DNA from: UBA7672 sp040398425 | Lineage (GTDB): Bacteria; Pseudomonadota; Alphaproteobacteria; Caulobacterales; Hyphomonadaceae | Length of the DNA: 64,000 nt | Assembly (NCBI GenBank): GCA_040398425.1 | Contig: JBBATZ010000013.1 | Location: 1-64,000 of the forward strand | Reading direction: 5' to 3' | In this document: positions 43,775 through 52,111 of the stretch, piece after piece | How positions within the stretch are numbered: position 1 is the stretch's first letter | How the letters are laid out: the number at the start of each line of letters is the position of its first letter | Program-made: the position numbers and the translations under genes | Notes under the pieces: generated by a model | Databases searched by the model: none | Seen by the model: the letters and a program-made list of their open reading frames with translations, nothing else | What the model was told of the DNA's origin: nothing

Positions 43775-44935
43775 CTATTCGGAGACAAACCCGGCCGAGA
43801 GGGTGTGAGCTGTTTTTGCAAGCGTGATGAGGTGCTCTTCGAGCTTCAGTGACTGCGTCACAAGGTTAAAATCCGATACCGCAAAATCGCGTCCCGCCTG
43901 TCCCATCGCCTGTGTCGTTGCAGCATCAGCGATCATCCGGCCAAGTCTTTCGGCCAGCGCCGCATCGTCGTCCTCGTCGACCAGATAGCCCGTCATGCCA
44001 TCCTTCACGCACTCGGTGATGCCTGCGTGCCGCGTGCCGAGCAGGGCGCACCCGCACAGCATCGCCTCGACACACACCAGCGGCAGGCCTTCCGCATCGC
44101 CCGAAGACGCACGCCTGGATGGCATGCACGCGATCATCGCGCCGGCCCAGAATTGCGGCATGTCATCAGCCGGGATCCAGCCCGGCAATTCCACGCCAAC
44201 GCCCGCCGCCTTCAGTTGGGCCAGCAGCTGCGATTTCAGCTCGGCATCGCCGTTCTTCGGCGTGTCGCCGGCGAGCCTGATCGTCCATCCATCCAGCCGC
44301 GAACCCAGCCGCGCCAGCGCCTTGATCAGCGTGTCGATGCCCTTCTTCTCGGTCCAGCGTCCGGCAAAATGTATCGACTTCGTCTTCTCGCCCGGTACGA
44401 AGCGATAGGGATCGGCCGAGTTGTGATGGACAACCATCTTCTCCCTCGGCGCGCCGTTTTTCACGAGCTCGTCACGGATGAAGCTGGAGCAGGGCAGGAT
44501 CAGCGCCGCCTCGCGCCACAGTCTGGCGCGATTGCGATTGTAAGGCCGAAGTGGATTGTTCGCAGTGTTGGTCGTCTTGGTCGCATCGCCGCCATAGTAG
44601 GTCACCACCAGCGGTATGTTCAGCTTGCGCGCTAGCGGCAGGGCATAGGCGCCCGACTTCCCGAAATGCGCATGGATCGCGATCGGCTTGTCGGCCTGCA
44701 GCCGCTTCAGCAGCTTGTCGGACACAAGGCCGAACTGCTTGAAGCCCATCTCGCCGAACGGCCCGTGAAAGTCACCCAGCTCCAGCGAGCGCATGCCTTC
44801 CGGCGCCGGACCGCGATGCTCGTGCCCGATGAATACCGGCTCCAGCTTCGAGAACGCCGTATAGCTCCGATGCACGAAGCTTTCCGACGGCGTGAACATC
44901 TTGTCGGCATAGGCAAGGACAACAGGTCGGGTCAT
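43775..44935 (-). CDS. GT4 family glycosyltransferase
   Basis: A 386-residue GT-B glycosyltransferase. The N-terminal Rossmann domain includes AIHAHFGKSGAYALPLA and VTYYGGDATK; the C-terminal domain has FAGRWTEKKGIDTLIKALARL and the sugar-nucleotide-binding SGDAEGLPLVCVEAMLCG (E-x7-E type). This resembles enzymes of exopolysaccharide or colanic-acid-type synthesis. Its ATG overlaps the galE stop (ATGA), so it is translated with galE, which may supply UDP-galactose. The product polymer is unknown. Confidence 0.93.
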   Translation of the reverse strand: MTRPVVLAYADKMFTPSESFVHRSYTAFSKLEPVFIGHEHRGPAPEGMRSLELGDFHGPFGEMGFKQFGLVSDKLLKRLQADKPIAIHAHFGKSGAYALPLARKLNIPLVVTYYGGDATKTTNTANNPLRPYNRNRARLWREAALILPCSSFIRDELVKNGAPREKMVVHHNSADPYRFVPGEKTKSIHFAGRWTEKKGIDTLIKALARLGSRLDGWTIRLAGDTPKNGDAELKSQLLAQLKAAGVGVELPGWIPADDMPQFWAGAMIACMPSRRASSGDAEGLPLVCVEAMLCGCALLGTRHAGITECVKDGMTGYLVDEDDDAALAERLGRMIADAATTQAMGQAGRDFAVSDFNLVTQSLKLEEHLITLAKTAHTLSAGFVSE

Positions 44936-45936
44936 GTCTTGTCCAAGTCATTGCCCGCCGCGCGCAGGCCATCATGCTGCTGCCATGCCCACGCATCGTG
45001 GATCACCGTGGCAAGATCAGACCGCGTCGCCCGCCAGCCCAGCACGCGCTCCGCCTTGGCGTTGCTGGCGATCAGGCTGGGCGGATCACCCGGCCTCCGC
45101 GCGCCCGCCTTGCGCTCGATCGTCTTGCCTGTCACCGCCTCGATGGTTGACAGCAAGTCGAGCACGCTCGTGCCTTTGCCGGTGGACAGGTTGAATACGT
45201 CGCTGCCTCTGCCGGCTTCCAGATGCTCCACCGCCTTGAGGTGCGCATCCGCCAGATCGCAGACATGCACATAGTCACGCACGCATGTGCCATCTGGGGT
45301 CGGAAAATCATCGCCATTGATCGTGAAGACGAAGCCGCCATCGATCGCGCCGCGAATAGCCAGCGGAATGACATGCGGCTCTGGATCGTGCCGCTCGCCG
45401 ATCTCAAGTTCAGGATCCGATCCCGCCGCATTGAAGTAACGCAGGATGACAGGCTCGATGCCCGCCATGCGCCCGACATCGCGGATCACCTGTTCGGCCA
45501 TCATCTTCGAACGGCCATAGGGATTGATCGGCGCCTGCGGCGTCTCTTCCGTGATCATGTCCGACACGACGCCATACGTCGCACAGGAAGACGAGAACAC
45601 GATCCGCTTCACGCCCGCGTCCGCCATGGCGCGCAGCAGGCTCAGCGTCCCCTCGACATTTATCCTGTAATACACGTCCGGCTTCGCGATCGATTCCGCG
45701 ATATAGGCGACCGCGGCAAAATGCACGACCGTCTCCGGCTTGTGCTGCTTCAGCGCCGCCGTGAGCCGCTCGGTATCCAGGATGTCGCCCTCGACCAGCG
45801 GACCCCATTTCACGAAGTCTGCCCAGCCGCGCGACAGGTTGTCGTAAACCACGACCTCACGCCCCGCCCGGGCGAAGCTCTTGCTGGCATGGGCGCCCAC
45901 AAACCCCGCCCCACCGGTGATAAAGACTGGGCCCAA
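44932..45936 (-). CDS. galE: UDP-glucose 4-epimerase
   Basis: Interconverts UDP-glucose and UDP-galactose with bound NAD. About 334 residues. Motifs: FITGGAGFVGAH (NAD loop), FSSSCATYG with the active Ser, and YGRSKMMAE (catalytic Tyr-x3-Lys). There is no ATG or GTG at the expected N-terminus. A TTG at 45936 with AGGGA about nine bases upstream gives MGPVFITGG and is preferred; another TTG at 45999 would add 21 residues. It is coupled to the downstream glycosyltransferase gene. Confidence 0.92.
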   Translation of the reverse strand: MGPVFITGGAGFVGAHASKSFARAGREVVVYDNLSRGWADFVKWGPLVEGDILDTERLTAALKQHKPETVVHFAAVAYIAESIAKPDVYYRINVEGTLSLLRAMADAGVKRIVFSSSCATYGVVSDMITEETPQAPINPYGRSKMMAEQVIRDVGRMAGIEPVILRYFNAAGSDPELEIGERHDPEPHVIPLAIRGAIDGGFVFTINGDDFPTPDGTCVRDYVHVCDLADAHLKAVEHLEAGRGSDVFNLSTGKGTSVLDLLSTIEAVTGKTIERKAGARRPGDPPSLIASNAKAERVLGWRATRSDLATVIHDAWAWQQHDGLRAAGNDLDKT

Positions 45937-46058
45937 GGCGTTTTGTCCCTGTTTTCCTGCGATATTGCAGGCGTTATCCTGTATTCGATGGCTAATCAAA
46001 CAGCGGTTGTGGCAGGGCGGCTTCCCGTCTAGTTTCCGCGCGCTTTCCGGAGACTGTA

Positions 46059-47342
46059 ATGTCCTATCGCCTGTTCGGCGCCGAGACCTCGGCCTATTCC
46101 ACCAAGATGCGGTCCTACCTCAAGTACAAGGGCGTCGCCTTTGACTGGACCCCGCGCACGGAGGAGTCCGAGGACGAGATCAAGCGCGTTTCCCGCTTCC
46201 CGACGTTGCCGGTCCTGGTCACTGCCTCCGGCTTCGCCGTCCATGACACCACGCCGATGATGGAAGCGCTTGAGGCCGACAGCCCCGAACCCTCCGCCAT
46301 GCCGGCCGATCCCGCGCTCGCCTTCCTGGTCGGCGTGCTCGAGGAGTATGCCGACGCCTGGCTCGCCAAGACCGTCTTCCACTACCGCTGGACCCGCAAG
46401 AAGGACCAGCGCCTCGCCGCCCAGCGTTCGATCGACGACTACTATGTCACGACGCCGCCGAGCTCGGCCGACCGCAAGGCCGCTGAGGATCGCGCCATCG
46501 AAACCATGGGCGCGCAGCTCAAGACGATGCAGCTCGAAGGCGAGCTCGGCGACGTCCTCGAGAAATCGCTCAAGCGCTTCGTCCGCCTGCTTGATGAGCA
46601 CCTGAAGAAACACCTCTTCATCTTCGGCGAGCGTCCCTCGATGGCTGACTTCGCCATCGCCGGCCAGCTGATCCAGATGCTGAAGGATCCGACGCCCGCA
46701 AAAGTCATCGAGAAGGAAGGCCCCTTCGTCGTGAAATGGTGCGAGTTCATGGCCGCGCCGACTGCGTCCGGTCCGTTCGCTGCCCTCGACGATCTCAAGG
46801 AAACCCTCGCCCCCATCTTCAAGGATGACCTTGGCGTGTTCTTCCTGCGCTGGGCTGCCGAAAATCTCGAAAGCTCACTCGCCGGCGCTGAAACCTTCAC
46901 CGTTACGCTCGGCAAGGGTGACATTGCTCTCGTGCCGCTGCGCTCGGCTGCGCGGTCCTTCCGCGAGCTGCGCCGCAAATTCGTAGGCGCTCAGGCGATC
47001 GAAGCGCTCGAAGCCTTCACCGACGGCTCGGAAACCACCACCTACCTGCTGCGTCCGCAGCGCGTGGACATCGCGCCGGCCCCCGCCGCTGTTCCTGCTG
47101 AAGCATCCGAAGCCGCCGCTGCTCCCGAAGAAGGCGAGTCCGAAGCTGGCGAAGCGAAGGGCGGCAAGCGCCGTCGCCGCCGTCGCCGTAGCGGTCGTGA
47201 CCGCGCTGAAGGCAGCGCTGCCGAAGCCTCCGCCGACGCAGGCGAGGCCGATGAGGCAGGGGACGACGCGGGCAGCGACGATGCAGCACCGGAAGCGCCG
47301 CAGTTTGATGCCAACGCACCCGCGGACGACTCCGAGCACTAG
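46059..47342 (+). CDS. Glutathione S-transferase-like protein with Arg-rich/acidic tail
   Basis: A 427-residue protein. Residues 1-80 form a thioredoxin-fold GST N-terminal domain (YRLFGAETSAYSTKMRSYLKY; FPTLPVLVT with the cis-Pro) and about 100-250 the helical GST domain. A further ~100-residue region (about 255-345) is not a standard GST part. The tail (about 350-427) is Ala/Glu-rich and contains KGGKRRRRRRRSGRD followed by an acidic end. Such a tail suggests nucleic-acid or ribosome contact, unusual for a GST. The ATG has GGAG eight bases upstream. Confidence 0.85.
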   Translation: MSYRLFGAETSAYSTKMRSYLKYKGVAFDWTPRTEESEDEIKRVSRFPTLPVLVTASGFAVHDTTPMMEALEADSPEPSAMPADPALAFLVGVLEEYADAWLAKTVFHYRWTRKKDQRLAAQRSIDDYYVTTPPSSADRKAAEDRAIETMGAQLKTMQLEGELGDVLEKSLKRFVRLLDEHLKKHLFIFGERPSMADFAIAGQLIQMLKDPTPAKVIEKEGPFVVKWCEFMAAPTASGPFAALDDLKETLAPIFKDDLGVFFLRWAAENLESSLAGAETFTVTLGKGDIALVPLRSAARSFRELRRKFVGAQAIEALEAFTDGSETTTYLLRPQRVDIAPAPAAVPAEASEAAAAPEEGESEAGEAKGGKRRRRRRRSGRDRAEGSAAEASADAGEADEAGDDAGSDDAAPEAPQFDANAPADDSEH

Positions 47343-47362
47343 GGCGCGGCCGAGCGACCGTG

Positions 47363-47995
47363 ATGGATCAGTTCCAGCTCCTGCTGAATTCGCCGGCCAA
47401 TCTCGCGATCCTGGTGGCCAACATTGTGCTGTCCGCGATGGCGTTCGGCAATGTGCGTCTGATGGATCGGCTGCTGTTCGATGTCGGCCGTATGCGCCGC
47501 AACAAGGAATGGTACAGGGGCGTCACCTCCGCCTTCATCCATGGCGACCCATTCCACCTCTTCATGAACATGCTGGCGCTGTTCTTCTTCGGGCCGATCA
47601 TCGAATACAGTTTCGGATCGCTCAGCTTCCTCGGCATCTATTTCGGCTCGCTGCTCGGTGGCTCGCTGTGGACGTGGATGGAGCACTTCAAGGACCCGAA
47701 CTACAAGGCGCTCGGGGCTTCCGGGGCGATCTCCGGCCTCACTTCGGCCATTGCCTTGTTCGCGCCGTTCTCGACCATCTACGCCTTTTTCGCGATCCCG
47801 ATGCCGCTGGTTGTCTTTGCCGGCGCCTATATCGTGTGGTCCGCCGTCGCCAGCTCCACGGGCGTGCGTGACGGCATCGGCCACGCAGCCCACCTCGGCG
47901 GCGCGCTTGCCGGCATCGCCATCGTCTGCATCTTCTGGCCCGAAGCCCCGCAGAGCATGATCGACCAGATCATGGACAAGGTCCGCGGCCTCTAG
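47363..47995 (+). CDS. Rhomboid family intramembrane serine protease
   Basis: A 210-residue six-helix membrane protease. The rhomboid motifs are intact: SAFIHGDPFHLFMNMLAL (His-rich loop/helix 2), GASGAISGL with the catalytic Ser, and GHAAHLGGALAG with the catalytic His. It cleaves transmembrane substrates within the bilayer; targets are unknown. The ATG at 47363 directly follows a GTG (47360) that is an equal alternative. It starts 21 bases after the GST-like gene and may share its transcript. Confidence 0.94.
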   Translation: MDQFQLLLNSPANLAILVANIVLSAMAFGNVRLMDRLLFDVGRMRRNKEWYRGVTSAFIHGDPFHLFMNMLALFFFGPIIEYSFGSLSFLGIYFGSLLGGSLWTWMEHFKDPNYKALGASGAISGLTSAIALFAPFSTIYAFFAIPMPLVVFAGAYIVWSAVASSTGVRDGIGHAAHLGGALAGIAIVCIFWPEAPQSMIDQIMDKVRGL

Positions 47996-48055
47996 CGCAG
48001 CCAGGCGCGACAGACGCTGCGCGGTCTGTTACGGGACAAAAAAAGGGAGAATCGC

Positions 48056-48400
48056 ATGATCCGTCTGTCAGCCGCCGTTGTCGCCTTCGCAGGCTTCGTC
48101 AGCCTCTCCGCCTGCGGCGCCGGCGGCAGCGAGCTTGCGACCAAGATTTCCGCTGCTTGCGTCAAGGACAAGGGTGAGGCCTCAGCCGCCAAGTGTGCCT
48201 GTGAAGCCCGTCTTGTGGAGCAGGCGCTGAACGACAAGGAAAAGAAATTCATCCTTTCCACGCTGAACGTCGAAAACATGGACCCGGAAGCCGGCATGAA
48301 GGCTTTGACCGATTCCGGACTGACGATCGCGGACATGATGTCGATGGGACAGCGCATGCAGTCGATCGAGGCCCGCGCCGAGACTGAATGCCCCGCGTGA
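48056..48400 (+). CDS. Small lipoprotein, unknown function
   Basis: A 114-residue predicted lipoprotein: lipobox LSAC (about residue 20), then a helical mature region with four further Cys (AACVK, CACE, and the C-terminal ECPA), which could form disulfides in the periplasm. An AAAGGGAG ribosome site precedes the ATG. It lies 61 bases after the rhomboid gene and is followed by a strong terminator, so it ends that transcript. Confidence 0.8.
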   Translation: MIRLSAAVVAFAGFVSLSACGAGGSELATKISAACVKDKGEASAAKCACEARLVEQALNDKEKKFILSTLNVENMDPEAGMKALTDSGLTIADMMSMGQRMQSIEARAETECPA

Positions 48401-48440
48401 TCACAAATCCGAGCGACATCTGAAAGCTGTCGAGGGACAA

Positions 48441-48480
48441 AAGAAAAGCGGCGCATCCGTTGGGGTGCGCCGCTCTCTTT
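48441..48480 (+). terminator. Rho-independent terminator, possibly bidirectional
   Basis: Perfect 9-base stem AGCGGCGCA/TGCGCCGCT (48447-48455 with 48466-48474), followed by CTCTTT on the plus strand. ACAAAAGAAA on the left side would give a T-rich run for minus-strand transcripts too. Confidence 0.78.
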
Positions 48481-48628
48481 GGTGGGATCCAGCCCCGCCG
48501 TTCCGGGGGGAGGGAGAAGGCCAGGCGGCTCACCACCCATTCGCTGCCCTGACCATTGGTGGGTGAGGCAAATCAGCGGACAGATTTCTAGATCGGCATT
48601 GCCATCCGCTGATTCAAGAGCGCTGCTG

Positions 48629-49102
48629 TTAAGCTGCGGACGCTTTCTTGCCCCCCTCGATCACCTGCGGCCTGGAGGTCTCGCCGATGGAAATCTTGCG
48701 GGGTTTCATGGCTTCCGGCAGCTCGCGTTTCAGCTCGATGCGGAGCAGGCCGTTCTGCAGTTTGGCGCCGCTGACGACGACGTGATCGGCGAGTTGGAAG
48801 CGACGGACGAAGCCGCGCTCGGCAATTCCGCGATGGAGGAATTTGCGATCCGCCTCGCCGCCGTCTTTCTTGCCGACGACGACCAGCTGGCCTTCCTTCA
48901 CTTCAAGATCGAGGTCGCCCTCGCCGAAACCGGCCACAGCCAGTTCGATCGCATAGGCGTTCTCGTCCTCGATCGACTGCTCGATGTTGTAAGGGGGATA
49001 GCCTTGCATGCCATCGAGCCGGGAAGCGGTGTCGATCAGGCTTGCAAGCCGGTCGAAGCCGACAACAGTGCGGTACATGGGGGAAAAATCGAAAGAGCTC
49101 AT
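48629..49102 (-). CDS. Hsp20/IbpA family small heat-shock protein
   Basis: A 157-residue ATP-independent chaperone that holds unfolded proteins. The N-terminal arm (SSFDFSPMYRTVVGFDRLASL) is of the IbpA type; the alpha-crystallin domain (about 40-130) has YNIEQSIEDENAYAIELAVAGF and FVRRFQLADHVVV...GLLRIELKRELPE; the IxI-like KPRKISIG follows. The ATG at 49102 has GAGG seven bases upstream; longer frames up to 49237 are untranslated leader. The leader contains a ROSE-like hairpin and a possible heat-shock promoter. Confidence 0.96.
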   Translation of the reverse strand: MSSFDFSPMYRTVVGFDRLASLIDTASRLDGMQGYPPYNIEQSIEDENAYAIELAVAGFGEGDLDLEVKEGQLVVVGKKDGGEADRKFLHRGIAERGFVRRFQLADHVVVSGAKLQNGLLRIELKRELPEAMKPRKISIGETSRPQVIEGGKKASAA

Positions 49103-49104
49103 GT

Positions 49105-49128
49105 CTGTCCTCATTATTGAAGCAACAG
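49105..49128 (-). promoter_or_regulatory. ROSE-like RNA thermometer hairpin over the hsp20 ribosome site
   Basis: In mRNA sense: CUGUUGCUU, a 6-7 base loop, then GAGGACAG, six bases before the AUG. CUG pairs CAG, UUGCU faces AGGA with one bulged G, and U pairs G next to the loop. This is the UYGCU/AGGA design of ROSE thermometers, which unmelt the ribosome site on heating. The leader is about 130 bases if the promoter at 49240-49268 is used. Confidence 0.72.
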
Positions 49129-49239
49129 GCGGGCGCGAGCTGCGTCCGCTGTAGTTTGAGTTCGAAGCCCGTTCACGGCGCCACCACATGGTCTGCGCCT
49201 CGGTCTCCAAGGCCCGCATTCGCAGCGCCTCGTTCACTC

Positions 49240-49268
49240 AGTTGGGAACGCCCCTCCGGGTGGTCAAG
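49240..49268 (-). promoter_or_regulatory. Possible RpoH (heat-shock sigma) promoter for hsp20
   Basis: Minus-strand CTTGAC (49268-49263), a 16-base spacer, then CCCAACT (49246-49240). The -35 fits alphaproteobacterial RpoH promoters well; the -10 is a fair match. Confidence 0.5.
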
Positions 49269-49326
49269 TGATCCCAAGTGGATAAAGTCATCTCCAGATT
49301 CGACGACACATCGGTGGGATAATCTC

Positions 49327-50241
49327 ATGAAATCAGGTCATTTCCTTCTTTCCCTGGCGGCGCTCGGTCTGGCCGCCGCCTGCAGCGGCGAGACGCCCGC
49401 ACCTGCAACTCCCGCTGTTCCAGAAGCGCCCAAGGTCGCGGAAGGTAGCCTGGAATGGGCGGTCGCCGGCACTTGGCGGCTCGACAAGGAGCGTGCCCGG
49501 GACCAATTCCGTCACCCCGTCGAAACCCTGAAATTCTTCGGCGTCAAACCGTCCGATACCGTGGTCGAGATTGCGCCGGGCGGCGGCTGGTTCACCGCCA
49601 TACTCGGTCCCTATCTGATGAAGGGCGGCGGCCAGCTCTACGCCGCCAACGTCGATCCCGAAGCCTCTGAAGGCGCCCGCAAGAACGTCGACAACTATCG
49701 CGCGGCGTTCGTCGATCACCCAGAAACGTTCGGCAAGATCACGCTAACCGTCGCCTCGCGTACCAGCCCGGGCCTCGCGCCAGACGGCTCTGCCGACGCC
49801 GTGCTCACCTTCCGCAATGTGCACAACTGGATGGCCGGCGGTTACGCCGACAAGATTTTCGCTGACGCCTTTCGCGCGTTGAAGCCCGGCGGCGTGTTCG
49901 GCGTCGAGGAACATCGCCTGCCATCCGCACGCGATCAGGATCTCAACGCGTCCAAGGGCTACGTCCTCGAAAGCTATGTCGTGCAGTTGGCGCAGAATGC
50001 GGGTTTCGTTCTCGAGGAATCGTCCGAGATAAACGCCAATCCGAAAGACACCGCGGATCATCCGCTCGGCGTCTGGATGCTGCCGCCCACGCTGGACAAG
50101 CCTGAACCCGGCACGCCGGAAGCTGGCGCCTATGACGAGGCCAAGTACAAGGCGATCGGCGAAAGCGACCGCATGACGCTCCGCTTCCGCAAACCGGCCG
50201 CAGCTCCGGCCGAAGCGCCTGCGACACCACCGCCGGGCTGA
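49327..50241 (+). CDS. Exported class I methyltransferase-like lipoprotein
   Basis: A 304-residue protein with a signal peptide and lipobox LAAAC (about residue 19), a Pro-rich linker, and a Rossmann-like methyltransferase domain (about 75-235): VVEIAPGGGWFTAIL (SAM loop), then ADAVLTFRNVHNWM and FRALKPGGVFGVEEH. These are standard SAM-methyltransferase features, yet the protein should sit in the periplasm, where SAM is not expected. A Pro/Ala tail ends it. The ATG at 49327 lacks a strong ribosome site but precedes the signal peptide. Confidence 0.82.
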   Translation: MKSGHFLLSLAALGLAAACSGETPAPATPAVPEAPKVAEGSLEWAVAGTWRLDKERARDQFRHPVETLKFFGVKPSDTVVEIAPGGGWFTAILGPYLMKGGGQLYAANVDPEASEGARKNVDNYRAAFVDHPETFGKITLTVASRTSPGLAPDGSADAVLTFRNVHNWMAGGYADKIFADAFRALKPGGVFGVEEHRLPSARDQDLNASKGYVLESYVVQLAQNAGFVLEESSEINANPKDTADHPLGVWMLPPTLDKPEPGTPEAGAYDEAKYKAIGESDRMTLRFRKPAAAPAEAPATPPPG

Positions 50242-50258
50242 TCTGACAGGGGCGGGCG

Positions 50259-50948
50259 ATGGAAAACTGGGGTCTCGAAACCTGGCTGGCGGTTGGCTCT
50301 GCCGCGCTCGCCATTGCGTCCTTCGTGCTCAACTGGCGCATCGTCAATCGCCAGATGGCGATGCAGTTCGAAAGCCTGAAGGCGCAGATGGACGCCGACA
50401 TGCTAGGCTGGGCGCATGAAGCCTCCGACGCGCTTTCGGAAGGCATACTGCTCGCGCGCGGTCGCGGCTCCTGCTTCCCACCCGAAGAAATGCGCGTCCG
50501 CCGCCTTGGCGCCGCCCAGCGCCTGTCGTCGCTTGCCGATCGCGGGCGGCTATTCTTTCCCAACCATGCACCGGATAGCCACGGCCACGATCGCGAAGCC
50601 GCCTTCAAGGGCTTCCGTCCGCCCATCCTCGATACCGTCGTGTTCGGCTACTACCAGCTTGATCGTCTCGACTGCGACGGTGCCGCGCCCGATACGGATG
50701 CCGCAGATTACCTCACCCGCTGCCGCCGCCTGCTGATCAGCGAACTCCAGCAAGCCATCGATCCCCGCCGCCGTGGTCAGATGCTCACCCGTCTCTCGAA
50801 GAACCGCCGCGAGGGGGGTGGTTCGGATTTCAAGGCCGCCGCAGATCTTGGGGAGTCGCTCGAAGCCCGCTTCCCCGGCGTGCTCATCCACCGCCGCGAC
50901 GCTGCATGGATTGCCGAACGCGAAGCCGCTCTGAAGTTAAGACGCTAG
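50259..50948 (+). CDS. Membrane-anchored protein, unknown function
   Basis: A 229-residue protein with one N-terminal membrane helix (about 7-26) followed by a soluble, mainly helical domain. Notable segments are FLNWRIVNRQMAMQ (after the helix), FPPEEMRVRRLGAAQRLSSLADRGRLFFPN and GFRPPILDTVVFGYY. The pattern is consistent with a conserved hypothetical family, but I cannot name it. It lies 17 bases after the methyltransferase-like gene and is probably co-transcribed. Confidence 0.72.
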   Translation: MENWGLETWLAVGSAALAIASFVLNWRIVNRQMAMQFESLKAQMDADMLGWAHEASDALSEGILLARGRGSCFPPEEMRVRRLGAAQRLSSLADRGRLFFPNHAPDSHGHDREAAFKGFRPPILDTVVFGYYQLDRLDCDGAAPDTDAADYLTRCRRLLISELQQAIDPRRRGQMLTRLSKNRREGGGSDFKAAADLGESLEARFPGVLIHRRDAAWIAEREAALKLRR

Positions 50949-50960
50949 GTTTTCTCCGGG

Positions 50961-51055
50961 CCGCCGGGCGCCTGCCCGGCAGCGCGACGCGTCAGCGGTG
51001 CGATAGCCCAGCAAGATCGCGGCATCGCAGCGATTGCCGGGCAGGCGCCCGGCGG
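50961..51055. repeat. Pair of inverted palindromes (REP-like)
   Basis: Two 21-base arms (50961-50981 and 51035-51055) are exact inverse complements. Each arm is itself a hairpin (core GCCGGGCGCCTGCCCGGC). The 53-base spacer contains a TGCGAT/ATCGCA stem. A 95-base cruciform is possible. No terminator T-run follows. A run of C's lies at about 51077-51085. Confidence 0.8.
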
Positions 51056-51166
51056 TCGGCAACTCTGCGAGTTACACCCCCCCCCTTTTGCTGGAAGCCG
51101 GGCGTGCAGAATCGGTGGACGCCGAAAAATCCTGTCGAACACGCTCAACCACTTGCCGCAAAAAAC

Positions 51167-51775
51167 ATGCTGGAAAACACACCGCAAACCGGCCGGGCTC
51201 GCGGCGGGTTTAAACTCATGCCGATGAGCCTCGAACGGGCACCTCTTGAGCCCGACGACACCGCTACCCAGCATGACTGGCTCGCGCCAATCGCCATGCT
51301 CATCGCCTGGCTGGCTCACCTGTTCGAGCAGAGCGCAAGACTCAAGCGCATCCGCCGCACCACGAAATTCAAAACCAACTGGCGCAACCACTGGCGGGAT
51401 CTCCGCAGTACGAATGGATGCGCGACCAGATACTCGCCGCCGGCGCAGCACAGTTGCTCGTGGGCAAGGTTTTCGATCTCAACGCCTTCATTCCCTCAAT
51501 CGAAACTCACGAACACTATGGCGGCCCGTGTCCGAAGACGCCGTTCGACATGAACCGCCGCTTCCTCGCCATGGCGCGCTTCAACGCTGATCCCGAACCC
51601 GCCATTCGCGCGCAAGCGATGCGCATGGCGCGACGCGAGGGTCTCAATCTCGACAATTCCCTTGCAGCCCATGGTTCGACGGACACGGCGGTTCGAGCTG
51701 CTGCTCATCATGAGCCCGCTGGTGTTGCTGCATCAAATGCGCTTACCCCGAGCAGCGCGCAAAGCGCGCGTCCCC
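51167..51775 (+). pseudogene. Frameshifted remnant of a conserved hypothetical gene
   Basis: Three adjacent stretches in two frames together read like one protein. The first, from the ATG at 51167 (frame 2), runs LERAPLEPDDTATQHDWLAP and IAMLIAWLAHLFEQSARLKR. Around 51400 the coding character moves to frame 1 (YEWMRDQILAAGAAQLLVGK, then ETHEHYGGPCPKTPFDMNRR, to ARREGLNLDNSL). Around 51660 it returns to frame 2 (QPMVRRTRRFELLLIMSPLV). Codon use is GC-rich at third positions in each. The end runs into a dispersed repeat at 51774. A pseudogene, or two sequencing errors, would explain it. Confidence 0.5.
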
Positions 51776-51816
51776 TCATCCTGTGGAGCCGCCGGCAGGC
51801 GGCGTCTCGAAGGACG
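51774..51816. repeat. CATCCTG...TCGAAGGACG dispersed repeat, copy 2
   Basis: CCTCATCCTGTGGAGCCGCC, GGCAGGCGGC and GTCTCGAAGGACGA form an imperfect hairpin related to the elements at 16389 and 59618. Confidence 0.65.
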
Positions 51817-52111
51817 AATGGCGAGCGCGGCCAGACACGCGCGCGGGGACCGCTCGAGCCTTCCAAAAAGCCGATCCACTCAGCCTCGCACTCACCTGCA
51901 AGACCGCACCCGCTTGCCCAACGCCCTCAACAGGCATAAGCAGCCGACCCATGACGATGCGCGCCAACCTCGTTCGACTTATGAAGCGAGCCACCCAGCT
52001 TGCGCCGGCGCGTCGTTCCTGAACGACACGGGCCGGCGGCGGATGACGCCGGCGACCCTCGTCCCGACCGACCTCTCCGCTGATACGACCAGGGACGAGC
52101 GGAGACCGAAG
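51776..52111. other. 336-base non-coding region before the EamA gene
   Basis: Begins with the dispersed repeat. The plus frame stays open but has no protein-like character. The EamA promoter should lie near the right end; none is clear. Confidence 0.5.
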
